A stretch of DNA of 64,000 nt from Alphaproteobacteria bacterium (GCA_020632875.1 JACKET010000001.1:558001-622000); one strand, 5' to 3'. Numbered from the stretch's first letter, positions 50,242-59,715 are shown. Numbers and translations: made by a program. Notes: generated from the sequence alone by a model not told the origin.

Positions 50242-51996
50242 TCACTCGGGCGCGGTCGGGAACCGCACTTCGATCCGCGTCCCCGTCCCGTCGGCGGGGG
50301 CGTCGATCGTCAGGCCCCCCCGCAGCTGCCCGGTGAGCGCCGAGACCACCCGCAGGCCCAGGCTCGAGGAGGCGTCGGGCTTCTTCGTCCAGCCGATCCC
50401 GTCGTCCTCGACCACGAGGGTCCACTCCTCGTCCGTTCGCGAGAGCCCGACCCGCACGCGCCCGGGTCGGTCGGGGAAGGCGTGCTTCAGCGCGTTCGTG
50501 ATGAGCTCGTTCGCGACGAGGCTGCACGGCACGGCCAGATCGAGGCTCAGGTTCGCGTCGTCGGCCTCGACCACGATCGAGACGCCCGCGTTCGGCCGGA
50601 CGTACGCCGCCTCGAGCATGTCGCCGAGGTGCGCGAGCAGGCGCCCGATCGACACGGACGCGAGGTCGCCGTGCGCGTAGAGCGCCTCGTGCACCGCGGC
50701 CATCGTCACGACGCGCTGCCGGCACGCGTCGAACGCGTCGCCCGCATCCGTGCCCCGGTACGGCGCCGACTGCAGGAACAGCAGGCTCGACACCACCTGG
50801 AGGTTGTTCTTCACGCGGTGGTGCACCTCGCGCAGGAGGAGGTCCTTCTCCTCGATCGACGCGACGAGGGCCTTCTCCATGGCGCGCTTGGCCGTGACGT
50901 CCACGACCACCACGAGCACGCAGGGCTCGCCGTCGAGCTCGACGAAGACCGTCTCGGTGAGCGCGACGACCGAGCGCCCGTCCGGCATCTGCAGGGTGAT
51001 CTCGATCGGCTCCGCGGGCAGGACGCCGTTGACGGCATCGGTGAGGAGGCGCTCGTTGAGATCGGCGTCCTCCATCAGGTTGGCGATGGGCCTGCCCATC
51101 AGCTGTTCGGCCGGGAATCCCGTGAACTTCGCGAACGACGCGTTGACGTAGACGTACTCCCGGCGGGCCAGGGACACGACGGCCACGGCAGACGGCGTCG
51201 CCTCGGCGATGGTCCAGAAGTGTTGGACTGCGGCATGCTCGCGGGTGACGTCGATCGCCGTGCCGAGGTAGCACAGCCCCTCGTCGAGCTCGATCGGGCG
51301 GACGTGGAGGCGTGCCCGGACCCGGCGGCCGGTCGGGTCGCGCAGCCACACCTCGAGCCCGTCCACCTGCCCCTCCTCCCGGGCGGTGGCGAGCACGCGC
51401 TCGCGCTCGCCGGGCTCGTACAGGAGCTCGGTGGTCGACCCGAGCAGCGCGTCGACGTCGGCACCCACGAGGGAGGCGAGGGCGGGGTTCGCGTAGAGGA
51501 TCCGGCCCGTCTCGACGTGCGTGATGCCCACCGAGACGGGGAGCAGCTCGAACAGCGTGCGGAGCATCTGCTTGTTCCGCTTGAGCTCGGTGATGTCCTG
51601 CACGGAGGCGACCTGGTAGGCGCCGGCGGCATCGTTCCGCTGCACCACCGAGACGAGCCCCCACCGGATCTCGCCGTCCGGGCGGACGTAGCGCTTCTCG
51701 AGGGTGAAGCCGTCCCGCTCGCCGCGTCGCATCTCGGCGAACATGTCGACGTGGAGCGCCCCGTCGCTCGGGTGCGTGAATTCGGGGATCTCGGACTCCG
51801 CGAAGCCCCCCTGGCGGCCGAGGAACGCCTCGAGCGCGAGGTTCGGACGGGTGAATCCCTCCTCGAGATCGGTGATCGCGAGCCCGATCGGCGCGTTCTC
51901 GATCACCGCCTCGACGCGGGCGAGGTCGCGGCGGAGGTTCGCGACCTCGGCCTCGAGCGTCCGGATCCGGGCGCGCAGCTCCTCTTCGTCGGCCAT
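50242..51996 (-). CDS. Cytoplasmic sensor histidine kinase, three PAS domains, HisKA_2 type
   Basis: The 584-residue protein has a short N-terminal coiled coil, three PAS domains (about 30-150, 155-275 and 275-390) and a kinase core. The core shows the HWE/HisKA_2-type LLREVHHRVKNNLQVVSSLL (near residue 408, phospho-accepting His) and ATPase motifs VANELITNALKHAFP (N box, near 490) and DDGIGWTKK (near 540). No transmembrane helix is visible, so it probably senses an internal signal such as redox, light or a ligand bound by PAS. No response regulator gene is adjacent, so it is an orphan. Confidence 0.92.
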   Translation of the reverse strand: MADEEELRARIRTLEAEVANLRRDLARVEAVIENAPIGLAITDLEEGFTRPNLALEAFLGRQGGFAESEIPEFTHPSDGALHVDMFAEMRRGERDGFTLEKRYVRPDGEIRWGLVSVVQRNDAAGAYQVASVQDITELKRNKQMLRTLFELLPVSVGITHVETGRILYANPALASLVGADVDALLGSTTELLYEPGERERVLATAREEGQVDGLEVWLRDPTGRRVRARLHVRPIELDEGLCYLGTAIDVTREHAAVQHFWTIAEATPSAVAVVSLARREYVYVNASFAKFTGFPAEQLMGRPIANLMEDADLNERLLTDAVNGVLPAEPIEITLQMPDGRSVVALTETVFVELDGEPCVLVVVVDVTAKRAMEKALVASIEEKDLLLREVHHRVKNNLQVVSSLLFLQSAPYRGTDAGDAFDACRQRVVTMAAVHEALYAHGDLASVSIGRLLAHLGDMLEAAYVRPNAGVSIVVEADDANLSLDLAVPCSLVANELITNALKHAFPDRPGRVRVGLSRTDEEWTLVVEDDGIGWTKKPDASSSLGLRVVSALTGQLRGGLTIDAPADGTGTRIEVRFPTAPE

Positions 51997-52087
51997 GGCG
52001 AACGGTACCAGGCAGCCCGGCCACTGTTCATGTCGAGTTGCTTTCGCCTCGCCGAGGGCGCGGGGTACGGTGGGCGCGGAGGTCCCG

Positions 52088-54013
52088 ATGCGCTTCGCCC
52101 TGGCCTGTGTGGCCCTGCTCGCCTGCAAGGGGCCGCCCGACACCGACATCGACGCGACCGACGGCGACGGCGACGGGTTCTCGGAGCTCGACGACTGCAA
52201 CGACAGCGATCCCGCCGTGTTCCCCGGGGCTCCCGAGCGGTGCGACGGCATCGACCAGGACTGCGACGGCGATTCGACCGACGGCGGCGCGAGCCACGTG
52301 GTCGACGGGGCGGCGGGCGCCGACCTGAACGCGACCATCGCGCTCGCCGGGCCGGGCGATGTCGTGCTCGTGTGCCCGGGCACGTACCCGCCGGTCGCGC
52401 TCACCGACGTGACGCTGCGCGGATCGGGCGACGGGGTCGTGATCGACGCGGCGGGCGTGGGCTCGGCGGTGGTCGCGGCGGGTGCCGTGGGCCTCGAGCG
52501 GATGACGATCACCGGGGGCGTCGGGAGCCCCGCCGGCTCGTCGAACGCCAGCGGGGGCGGCGTGAACGCCTGGAACGCGACCTCGCTGCTGCTGACGGAC
52601 GTGCAGATCTCCGGCAACACGGGCGAGTTCGGCGGGGGCCTGGTGATCGGGGCCGGCCTCGCGGTGCTCGACGGGGTCACGATCCGCGACAACACCGCCG
52701 GAGACGGGGGCGGCGTGCACCTGCAGGGCGGCACGCTCGACTGCTCGACCTCCGCGATCACCGCGAACTCCGCGACCTACGGGGGCGGCGTGCGCGCGCA
52801 GGACGGGGCGGTCGTGCAGGACTGCGCCATCGACGGCAACGCGGCGGAAGACGGGGGTGGTGTGTACGCGCTCGGCGACGTGACCCTCGCGGGGGCCGAT
52901 CTGCTCGACAACACCGCGAGCCACTACGGCGCCGGGCTGTACGTGGTCACGGGGACCACGGCGTCGCTCACGGGGCTCGAGGTCTTCGGGAACGTCGCCA
53001 CGGAGCACGGCGGCGGGCTGTTCGTGAACCCCGACGCCACGGTCACGGTGAACGGCCTCGTCGTGCAGGCGAACGAGGCGGGTAGCGACGGCGGCGGGGT
53101 GTACCTCCGCGACGCCGTGCTCACCGGGTCGGCCGACATCTCGGGCAACTCCGCGGTGGGCTTCGGCGGGGGCATCGCGACGTTCGAAGGCGCGTCGATC
53201 GTCAATGCGACCGTGTCCGGCAACACGGCGGCCACCGGCGCGGGGCTCTCGCTGCGTGGGCCCGTGACGCTCGACGTCGTCGTGGTGAGCGCGAACACGG
53301 CCTCCGAGTCGGGCGGCGGCGTGTACGTGCGCGACGCGACGGTCGCGGCGAGCGTCTGGCTGGTGCTCGACAACACCGCGCTCGACCGGGCGGGCGGGGT
53401 GTTCCTCCGCGACTCGACCGTGACCGGTACCGACTTCGAGATCGTCGGCAACGCGGCGCCGCTCGCGGGTGGGGTGTACGGCTCGGGCACCGGCTCCGCG
53501 TCGCTCTCGGGCGCGCGCATCGCGCAGAACACCGCATCCGACACGGGCGGCGGCGCCCTCTCGCTCGGAGCGCTCGCGCTGTCCGACGTCGTGGTCGAGA
53601 TGAACACGGCGGTCGTGCGCGGGGGCGGGGTCTACGCGGAGGGGATCGACGCCGTCGTCACGGTCGCGGGCACGGTCTCCGGGAACGACGGCGGCGATTT
53701 CGGAGGGGGGCTCTACGCCAGCTCCGAGGCCTCGATCGCGTTCGACGGGACCCTCGCGTCGAACCTCGCCGTCCGCGGCGCGGGGGCGTACCTCAACGCG
53801 GGCGGCAGCCTCGCGCTCACGGGGCTCGTGCAGGGCAACGGCACCGTCGACACCATCTCGGGCGGCGGGGTGCGCATCAGCGAGGGCACGCTCGCCGTGA
53901 CGAACGGTACGTTCTCCGGCAACGTGCCGGACGATGTCTACACCGTGGGGAACGGCACGTCCTACCCGTTCGGCGCGCTCGTCAGCTTCGTGTGCACGGA
54001 GGCGGGTTGCTGA
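52088..54013 (+). CDS. Large beta-helix lipoprotein with MopE motif
   Basis: The ATG follows GGAGG with 5 bases of spacing. The 641-residue product has a lipobox (VALLAC near residue 13), a DTDIDATDGDGDG spacer and a MopE-type motif (DGFSELDDCNDSDPAVFPGAPE, then IDQDCDG, about 25-65). About 20 right-handed beta-helix turns follow (about 80-600), with the repeating signature GGGV/L-Y/H. It ends with two Cys residues. It resembles autotransporter-like and pectate-lyase-fold surface proteins but has no recognisable catalytic site. A TACGGT box lies 18 bases before the start. Confidence 0.88.
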   Translation: MRFALACVALLACKGPPDTDIDATDGDGDGFSELDDCNDSDPAVFPGAPERCDGIDQDCDGDSTDGGASHVVDGAAGADLNATIALAGPGDVVLVCPGTYPPVALTDVTLRGSGDGVVIDAAGVGSAVVAAGAVGLERMTITGGVGSPAGSSNASGGGVNAWNATSLLLTDVQISGNTGEFGGGLVIGAGLAVLDGVTIRDNTAGDGGGVHLQGGTLDCSTSAITANSATYGGGVRAQDGAVVQDCAIDGNAAEDGGGVYALGDVTLAGADLLDNTASHYGAGLYVVTGTTASLTGLEVFGNVATEHGGGLFVNPDATVTVNGLVVQANEAGSDGGGVYLRDAVLTGSADISGNSAVGFGGGIATFEGASIVNATVSGNTAATGAGLSLRGPVTLDVVVVSANTASESGGGVYVRDATVAASVWLVLDNTALDRAGGVFLRDSTVTGTDFEIVGNAAPLAGGVYGSGTGSASLSGARIAQNTASDTGGGALSLGALALSDVVVEMNTAVVRGGGVYAEGIDAVVTVAGTVSGNDGGDFGGGLYASSEASIAFDGTLASNLAVRGAGAYLNAGGSLALTGLVQGNGTVDTISGGGVRISEGTLAVTNGTFSGNVPDDVYTVGNGTSYPFGALVSFVCTEAGC

Positions 54014-54022
54014 GCGCGCGGG

Positions 54023-54028
54023 TATAGT
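54023..54028 (+). promoter_or_regulatory. TATAGT, candidate -10 box
   Basis: TATAGT lies 35 bases upstream of the lamin-tail lipoprotein ATG, in the 49-base gap after the previous stop codon. The same TATAGT occurs before the WGR gene. I found no clear -35 element, so this is tentative. Confidence 0.3.
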
Positions 54029-54062
54029 CCTCCCCGGACTGTGTCGACCAGGTGACAGCTCG

Positions 54063-54575
54063 ATGAATCGACCGGAGTGGTGGGCGTGTGCGGCGGTGCT
54101 CGCGCTCGCCGGATGCAAGGACGGGGGCAACGGCGACTGGACGGCCCCGGACGTCGTCATCAACGAGCTGGTCGCCAGCAACGCGACGGGCCTGCAGGAC
54201 GAGTCGGGGGCCTTCCCCGACTGGCTCGAGCTCTACAACGACGGCGACGAGCTCGTCGACCTGTCGACGTACACGATCACCGACGACCCGATCGAGCCGC
54301 AGAAGTCGCTGTTCCCGGCCGGTACGACCATCGAGGCCGGTGGGTTCCTGATCGTGTTCGTCGACGGCGATCCGTCCACCCCGAACGAGGTCCACACGAC
54401 CTTCCGCCTGTCGCGCGTGGGCGAGACCGTGCAGCTCGTGGGGCCCGCCACCGAAGACTTCCCGATCGTCTCCGAGGTCACCTACCCGCTGATGGAGACC
54501 GACACGAGCTGGGCGCTGATCGGCTCGGGCTACGAGGTCGCCACGACGCCGACGCCCGGGGCGCCGAACGAGTGA
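54063..54575 (+). CDS. Lamin-tail-domain lipoprotein
   Basis: The 170-residue product has a signal with lipobox (LALAGC near residue 18). The main domain (about 28-150) matches the lamin-tail (LTD) fold: VVINELVASN, PDWLELYNDGDELVDLSTYTITD, then a FLIVFVDGDP strand and a FRLSRVGETVQLVGP end. LTD domains are common in bacterial surface and CotH-like clusters. The next gene starts inside its stop codon (GTGA), beginning a coupled block with VTC, DUF4956 and HlyD-like genes. Confidence 0.88.
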   Translation: MNRPEWWACAAVLALAGCKDGGNGDWTAPDVVINELVASNATGLQDESGAFPDWLELYNDGDELVDLSTYTITDDPIEPQKSLFPAGTTIEAGGFLIVFVDGDPSTPNEVHTTFRLSRVGETVQLVGPATEDFPIVSEVTYPLMETDTSWALIGSGYEVATTPTPGAPNE

Positions 54576-55270
54576 CCACCGCGCGGTACGAGTTCAAGTA
54601 CGTCGTGCCTCCCGAGGTCGCCGACGCCATCCGCGAGCGCACGGCCGTCTGGATGGAGCGCGACGCCTTCGGCGACGACGGCACCTACCGGGTGACGAGC
54701 CTCTACCTCGACCGCTGGGATCGGATGCTCGCGCGACAGACCTGGGAGGGCGTGCGCGAGCGCTTCAAGCTGCGGCTGCGGTATTACGACCACGCGACCG
54801 ACATCTTCTGGGCCGAGGTCAAGCTGCGGGTCGGCAAGAGCATCGCGAAGCTCCGCGACGTCGTGCCGCTCGAAGAAGCCCTGTCGCTGGCCTCCGGGAT
54901 GCCCCTGCCGCCCGACCTCGCTGCCGCCGGGCGCTTTCGCATGCTCTCCGAGAAGATCGACGCGCAGCCGGCCCTCTGGGTGCGGTACCAGCGCGAGGCC
55001 TGGGTCTCGCCGTGGGGTGACGGCGCCCGCCTGACGTTCGATTCCGAGCTCGAGGTGCAGCCGCCCACGGGGGTCGCGCGGCCGGTCCACGACGAGTGGC
55101 GCACGGTCGACCTCGACGCGCCCGTCATCGTCGAGATGAAGTTCAACGGGGCGTTCCCCCGGTGGATGCAGCACATCGCCGAGGGCCTCGAGCTGAGCCG
55201 CACGTCGTGCTCCAAGTATGCTCAAGGGGTCGAGCTCGTGGGCGAGCGGCCCTGGGCCATCGGAGCCTGA
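54572..55270 (+). CDS. VTC-domain polyphosphate polymerase-like protein
   Basis: The 232-residue protein has the VTC catalytic-domain motifs in order: YEFKYVV (near residue 5), VTSLYLD (near 40), KLRLRYY (near 65), EVKLRVGKSIAK (near 80), RYQREAW (near 140), RLTFDSELEV (near 150) and VEMKFNG (near 185), with the end SRTSCSKYAQGVE. The Lys/Arg/Glu pattern fits a triphosphate-tunnel active site that in yeast VTC4 makes polyphosphate from ATP. The coupled start overlaps the lamin-tail gene's stop. A DUF4956 membrane protein follows 1 base after its stop, a common pairing. Confidence 0.9.
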   Translation: MTTARYEFKYVVPPEVADAIRERTAVWMERDAFGDDGTYRVTSLYLDRWDRMLARQTWEGVRERFKLRLRYYDHATDIFWAEVKLRVGKSIAKLRDVVPLEEALSLASGMPLPPDLAAAGRFRMLSEKIDAQPALWVRYQREAWVSPWGDGARLTFDSELEVQPPTGVARPVHDEWRTVDLDAPVIVEMKFNGAFPRWMQHIAEGLELSRTSCSKYAQGVELVGERPWAIGA

Positions 55271-55271
55271 G

Positions 55272-55967
55272 ATGGAGAACTGGATGTTCGGCGGACTGCT
55301 CGCCGGCGGGGCCTCGGCCCAGGCGCCCCTCGATCTCGTGCTGCTCCAGATCCTCGTGAGCGCGCTGTGCTCGGCCGTGGTGGGCTGGGCGTACATGCGC
55401 ACCCACGGCGCGCTCTCCTACAGCCAGAACTTCGTGCAGAGCATCGTGATGCTCGCGATCGTCGTCACGATCATCATGGGGGTCGTGGGCGACAGCCTGA
55501 CCCGGGCGTTCGGCCTCGCCGCGGCGCTCGCGGTGGTGCGCTTCCGCACGCCCGTGAAGGACGCGCGCGACACCGTGTTCCTGTTCATGGCGGTGGCCGA
55601 GGGCATGGCCTGCGGGGCCGGCCAGATCGGGTTCGCCGCGGTGGTGACCGCAGCGATGGTCACCGCGACCTTCCTCCTCGAGTGGACCGCCTTCGGCACC
55701 CGCTCGATCGCCGAAGGCGTCCTGCGCTTCCGGTTCGCGGGCGACGAGACCCAGCGCGAGAAGGTGGCGACGGTGTTGCGCCGCCACAGCCGCAACTTCC
55801 GCCTCTCGGGCGCGCGGAAGGGCGGTCCCGGCGCTCCCGAGGAGCTGATCTACGACATCGACGTCGCCTCCGATGCGGCGAGCGAGGCCCTCGTCGCCGA
55901 GCTCTCCGCGATCGAGGCCGTGTCCGCGGTGGCCCTGTTGCCCTACGCGCGGGTGGGGGAGGGCTGA
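55272..55967 (+). CDS. DUF4956 multi-pass membrane protein
   Basis: The 231-residue protein has four or five transmembrane helices in its first 145 residues and a soluble C-terminal domain. DUF4956 landmarks are SQNFVQSIVMLAIVVTIIMG, then ALAVVRFRTPVKDARDTVFLFMAVAEG and a later IYDIDV strand. DUF4956 proteins are widely paired with VTC proteins and CotH-like genes. In this block the VTC enzyme may need this protein for membrane attachment or product export, which is an inference. Its stop overlaps the start of the next gene (TGATG). Confidence 0.88.
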   Translation: MENWMFGGLLAGGASAQAPLDLVLLQILVSALCSAVVGWAYMRTHGALSYSQNFVQSIVMLAIVVTIIMGVVGDSLTRAFGLAAALAVVRFRTPVKDARDTVFLFMAVAEGMACGAGQIGFAAVVTAAMVTATFLLEWTAFGTRSIAEGVLRFRFAGDETQREKVATVLRRHSRNFRLSGARKGGPGAPEELIYDIDVASDAASEALVAELSAIEAVSAVALLPYARVGEG

Positions 55968-56890
55968 TGGGCCTCGCGAGCCGGCGCCGCGTGGGTTTGC
56001 TGCTGTGGATCGTGGGCGCGGTCGTGGCATTCGTCTGGGCGTCGGTGCGCATGCCCGACGAGCCCGCCATGGTCGGCCTCGGACGCGCGGTCGTGATCGA
56101 GGTGAGCGCGCTCGAAGAGGGCCGGCTCGCTTCGCTCGAGGTCGATCTGCACGACATGGTCGGCGCGGGCCAGGTGGTGGCCCGCATCGATCCGCGGCCG
56201 CTCGAGCTGCTGCGCGAGGTCGAGGCCGCCGAGCTGTTGTCCCTCGCCGGGCCCTCGCCCGAGGATCTGCAGACCGAGCTGAAGGAGGCCCGCCGCCGCT
56301 CGAAGCGCATCGAGAAGCGCGCCGAGCTCGCCGCGGTCCAGGCGAGCCTCGCGCGGCTCCGCGAGCTGCTCGCCGACGGGGCCGCCTCCCAGGCCGAGAT
56401 CGACGGGCTCGAGTCGCGCCGCGCCCGCCTGGTCGCCGATCTCGCGGCCGAGCCCGGCGAGGAGGACGAAGCGCCGAGCACCTGGAGCGTCGTGGCCGCC
56501 GCGAAGCGGCTCGATGCGCTCGATGCGCGCATCGAGGCCTTCCAGCTCCGCAGCACGCTCGGGGGTCAGGTCACGGCCGTGCACCGCCGCCCCGGCGAGG
56601 TCGTGCGCCGCGGCGAGCCGGTGCTCCAGGTGCGCCAGGCCCAGACCGACGAGGTGATCGCCTGGGTGCCGGCAGGGGCCGCGGTGGGCTCCGGTACGCC
56701 GATGACCGTGGTCCGCGCCGACGGCACCGAGCTCTCCGGGGCCGTCGTGTCCGTGGGCGCCGGCCCCACGCTGCTGCCCGAGCGCACGTGGCGCGATCCC
56801 CGCCGGCAGGAATGGGGAGTCGCGATCCGCCTCCGCCTGGCCGAGGGCGAGGCCGTTCTGCCCGACGAGCCGGTCGTGGTCCGCCTCTGA
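55967..56890 (+). CDS. HlyD-like membrane fusion protein
   Basis: The 307-residue protein has one N-terminal membrane helix (about 8-28). A barrel/lipoyl-like half (VIEVSALEEGRLASLEVDLHDMVGAGQVVARID) comes next, then a coiled-coil hairpin (about 90-165) and a second half (GQVTAVHRRPGEVVRRGEPVLQV, about 200). This is the usual membrane-fusion/adaptor layout of export pumps. No ABC transporter or outer-membrane factor is adjacent. The coupled start after DUF4956 indicates a joint role with the VTC block. Confidence 0.85.
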   Translation: MGLASRRRVGLLLWIVGAVVAFVWASVRMPDEPAMVGLGRAVVIEVSALEEGRLASLEVDLHDMVGAGQVVARIDPRPLELLREVEAAELLSLAGPSPEDLQTELKEARRRSKRIEKRAELAAVQASLARLRELLADGAASQAEIDGLESRRARLVADLAAEPGEEDEAPSTWSVVAAAKRLDALDARIEAFQLRSTLGGQVTAVHRRPGEVVRRGEPVLQVRQAQTDEVIAWVPAGAAVGSGTPMTVVRADGTELSGAVVSVGAGPTLLPERTWRDPRRQEWGVAIRLRLAEGEAVLPDEPVVVRL

Positions 56891-56911
56891 GGGGTGGTAC
56901 GCTGTAGTCGA

Positions 56912-58138
56912 ATGGACATCGTCTGCGACAGTTGCTCGGCGCAGCTCAGGCTGCCGGACGAACGGGTGGGGGACCGCGGCGCCAAGCTGAAGTGCCCCTC
57001 CTGCGGCGTCGTCCTGGTGATCTTCCCGCAAGAGCACGTCGCGATGGCCGAAGAGGCCGAGCCGACCACCGAGGACTGGTCCAGCCCGCCCGAGGATGGC
57101 GGCGTGCCCGCGGCGATCAAGCGCCTCTTCGCCGGCGATCTCGTGCACCCGCCGGGCACCGAGCCGCCCGTGATGCGCGAATCGGTGCCGCGGCCGCCCG
57201 AGCACCAGCTCTCCGTCACGCCGCCGCCTCCGCGTGCTGCGCGCGCCCCGCTCACGCCCACGGCCACGGTGATCCGCGCGAGCCGGCCCGCGATCACCGC
57301 GTCCGACGTGCCGCCGCGGCGCTTCGCGTCCAGCGCGCGCACCGATCCGCCGCCGCCGCGCCGCGAGCCGGCGATCCCGCCGCCGGCGCTGCTCGACGTC
57401 CCCGCACCCTCCGAAGCGCCCACCGCCCGCCGCGAGCGCGCCCCGCGGCCCTCCGAGACCGCCACCCAGCCGCCCGCCTCGTCGCGGGGTGCGTCGAGCA
57501 CGGCATCCGGAGCGCAGAACCGCACCGGGCCCACGGGCGGCCCGCCCCCCCGCCGCGACGCCCAGGCCGAGCAGGGCCCGCCGATGACGTACGCGCCGCC
57601 CTGGGGCGCCTGGTCCAACGCCACGCCCGCCGGCCCGCCGTACTACGGCCCGCCGCCCCACGCCTGGACCCCGGGCGCCCCGCCGCCGTGGCAGCCGTAC
57701 CACACCGGCTCCAGTGCGCCGCCGATGGCGTATCCGGTGCCCACGGGCACGCCGGCTCCGATGTACTCGGCCCCGTGGACCGGCACGCCCGCTCCTGTGC
57801 AGGGCAACGGCGGCCCCCCGATGATGACGACGTGGCAGCCCGCATGGGTGCCCGCGATCGTGCTCGGGATGGAGCGCACGACGCTCGTGATGCTCCTCAC
57901 CGTGGTGCTCGTCGTGGGCTTCGCCGGGTCGTGCCTCGGGGTGGGCAGCGCGCGGCTGTTCAACGACAACCGGCCCGTGCTGATCGCGCCCACCGTGGTG
58001 CCCGGCTCGGCGTTCCGCGACCCCGACCGGCGGCCGCGTCCCGTCGCTCCGAAGCCCGTGCCGGCCGATCGCGTGCCGCCGCTGCAGCCCGAGCCCCAGC
58101 CGATCCTCGTGCTCCCGGTGCCTCCGTCGGAGCTGTGA
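56912..58138 (+). CDS. Zinc-ribbon protein with Pro-rich region and membrane helix
   Basis: The 408-residue protein starts with an MJ0042-type zinc ribbon (CDSC and CPSC, residues 5-30), as in many myxobacterial proteins. A Pro/Ala/Arg-rich disordered region of about 230 residues follows, then one transmembrane helix (MLLTVVLVVGFAGSCLGVG) and a Pro-rich tail. Zinc-ribbon/Pro/TM proteins often scaffold polar or gliding complexes, but I cannot assign a target. A TACGCT box ends 8 bases before the ATG and no ribosome site is visible, so translation may be leaderless. The next gene overlaps the stop (TGATG). Confidence 0.78.
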   Translation: MDIVCDSCSAQLRLPDERVGDRGAKLKCPSCGVVLVIFPQEHVAMAEEAEPTTEDWSSPPEDGGVPAAIKRLFAGDLVHPPGTEPPVMRESVPRPPEHQLSVTPPPPRAARAPLTPTATVIRASRPAITASDVPPRRFASSARTDPPPPRREPAIPPPALLDVPAPSEAPTARRERAPRPSETATQPPASSRGASSTASGAQNRTGPTGGPPPRRDAQAEQGPPMTYAPPWGAWSNATPAGPPYYGPPPHAWTPGAPPPWQPYHTGSSAPPMAYPVPTGTPAPMYSAPWTGTPAPVQGNGGPPMMTTWQPAWVPAIVLGMERTTLVMLLTVVLVVGFAGSCLGVGSARLFNDNRPVLIAPTVVPGSAFRDPDRRPRPVAPKPVPADRVPPLQPEPQPILVLPVPPSEL

Positions 58139-59019
58139 TGTGGCCCGCGCCCGACGATCTGATCCGCAGTCTCGGCGCCCTGTGCGCGCTCGACCGCCGG
58201 CTCCATCCCGACGGGCCCGATCGCTACGCGCGCTTCGCGGTGCCCGGGGGCGAGGCCTTCCACGCCACGAACGGCGGCGGCGACCACGCGGTGCTGCTCC
58301 ACCTGGGCGTGGGGACGCTGGTGCGGGGGTTCGACCACGAGTCCGACGCCAGCCCGTACATGCGCGAGCCGCAGGCCCCCGATCCCGCGCTCGAGGCCGG
58401 GCTGCCCGATGCGCTGCGCGGTGCGCTCGACCTCACCGTCGGCCCCCTCGAGGGCTTCGAGCGCACGTTCGTCGCGTGGTGGGACGGCGATCGCTGGGAG
58501 CATCGCGGCGACGGTGACTTCGCGGACCTCACGCTGGCGCCGTCGGCAGGCGACCTCGGCGAGTGGCTCGAAGACCTCGGCTGGCGGGCGTCGAAGAAGG
58601 GGCTCACGTCGCTGCTGTCGGGCTCGGTCGAGGCCGACCGGTTGAAGGTGGAGCGCGTCGAGGCGCCCGTGCAGGACTTCCCCGGCGGCTGGCGCTTCGG
58701 CGATCCGTTCACGGTCACCGTGTCGACCGTGCAGTCGGTGTCGGACATCGCGCTGCTGAAGCGGATCCGCGAGATGTCGGGCGGCTCGATCGGCGAGATC
58801 AAGCGCGCGCTGTCGGACGGCGGCCCGCTGCTGACGTACGTGCTGCAGCGGCACAGCTACAGCCAGGTGGAGCGCGTCGGTCACATCGGCGAGCTCGTGG
58901 CGGCGCTCGCGGCGCACGGCGGCGCGCGTCTCGCCCTCGAAGCGCCCGTGCAGACGGCCCTCGACGAGGCGACGTTCCGCGCGATGCTGGGCCCCGACAC
59001 GCTGTGGCTCTCGCGTTGA
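58138..59019 (+). CDS. Hypothetical protein, coupled to the zinc-ribbon gene
   Basis: The ATG overlaps the previous TGA (TGATG), so it is translated with the zinc-ribbon gene. The 293-residue product is acidic and soluble with alternating helix and strand. It has WPAPDDLIRSL at the start, a GGGDHAVLLHLGVGTLVRGFDHES segment near residue 48 that resembles SUKH/SMI1-like immunity proteins, and a C-terminal helical repeat. The similarity is too weak to name a family. Its 3' end converges on a WYL regulator gene with a 3-base gap. Confidence 0.7.
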   Translation: MWPAPDDLIRSLGALCALDRRLHPDGPDRYARFAVPGGEAFHATNGGGDHAVLLHLGVGTLVRGFDHESDASPYMREPQAPDPALEAGLPDALRGALDLTVGPLEGFERTFVAWWDGDRWEHRGDGDFADLTLAPSAGDLGEWLEDLGWRASKKGLTSLLSGSVEADRLKVERVEAPVQDFPGGWRFGDPFTVTVSTVQSVSDIALLKRIREMSGGSIGEIKRALSDGGPLLTYVLQRHSYSQVERVGHIGELVAALAAHGGARLALEAPVQTALDEATFRAMLGPDTLWLSR

Positions 59020-59022
59020 CCT

Positions 59023-59715
59023 TCAGAGCTCGATGGGGCGCGCATCCTCGGGGGGAGGGCCGAACGTCTCGGCCAGATCGCGGATCGGCGCCACCTCGCG
59101 GGTGAGGTGGGCCGCCTGGATGCGGTCCATCCGGAACCAGCGCCCGCCCTCGCGCAGGCGGCACCACGCCAGCACGTGCCAGTGGCGCCGGGTCCGCGCG
59201 AAGGCCAGGGGCTCGATGGGACGGTCGTGGGTCACCCGGCCGTCGGCGTCGGCGTAGTCGACGTTCACCACGCGACGCTCGCGCAGCGCGTCGTCGAGCA
59301 CGCCCGCCCAGCGCCCGCGGCCGTTGCCGTCGCGCACCCACAGGCGCCGCGCCACGTCGCTCGCTTCGGCCCGCTGGGACGGGCTCATCGCGTCGAGGAT
59401 CTTCGCGAGCGCGGTGCGGGCCTGGTCGCGGAAGGGGAGGTCGTCGCTCGCGCCGATGGCCACGGCGATCGCCGTCGCTTCGGCGGGGCTGAAGGCCATC
59501 GGCGGCAGCATCCGGTCGCGGTCGAGGCTGTAGCCGCCGCCGCGCCCTTCGTCGGCCACGAGACCCACGTCGCTGTCGTGCAGCGCCCGCATGTCGCGCT
59601 TGATCGTGCGCTCCGACACCTCGAAGCGCTCGGCGAGCCAGGCGGCGGTGCGGCCGCGCGGCGCGGCCAGGCGCAGCTCCTGGACGATCGCGTACAGCCG
59701 CTCGGTGCGATTCAC
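59023..59715 (-). CDS. WYL-domain HTH transcriptional regulator (YafY-like)
   Basis: The 230-residue regulator has an N-terminal winged HTH (TAAWLAERFEVSERTIKRDMRAL, near residue 22) and a WYL ligand-sensing domain (about 130-230). That domain includes RRVVNVDYADADGRVTHDRPIEPL and a HWHVLAWCRLREGGRWFRMDRI segment. Family members bind nucleotides or oligonucleotides to control nearby genes. The gene is divergent from a dienelactone hydrolase-like gene, and tandem direct repeats lie in the 73-base gap between them. The start is a GTG. Confidence 0.88.
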   Translation of the reverse strand: MNRTERLYAIVQELRLAAPRGRTAAWLAERFEVSERTIKRDMRALHDSDVGLVADEGRGGGYSLDRDRMLPPMAFSPAEATAIAVAIGASDDLPFRDQARTALAKILDAMSPSQRAEASDVARRLWVRDGNGRGRWAGVLDDALRERRVVNVDYADADGRVTHDRPIEPLAFARTRRHWHVLAWCRLREGGRWFRMDRIQAAHLTREVAPIRDLAETFGPPPEDARPIEL

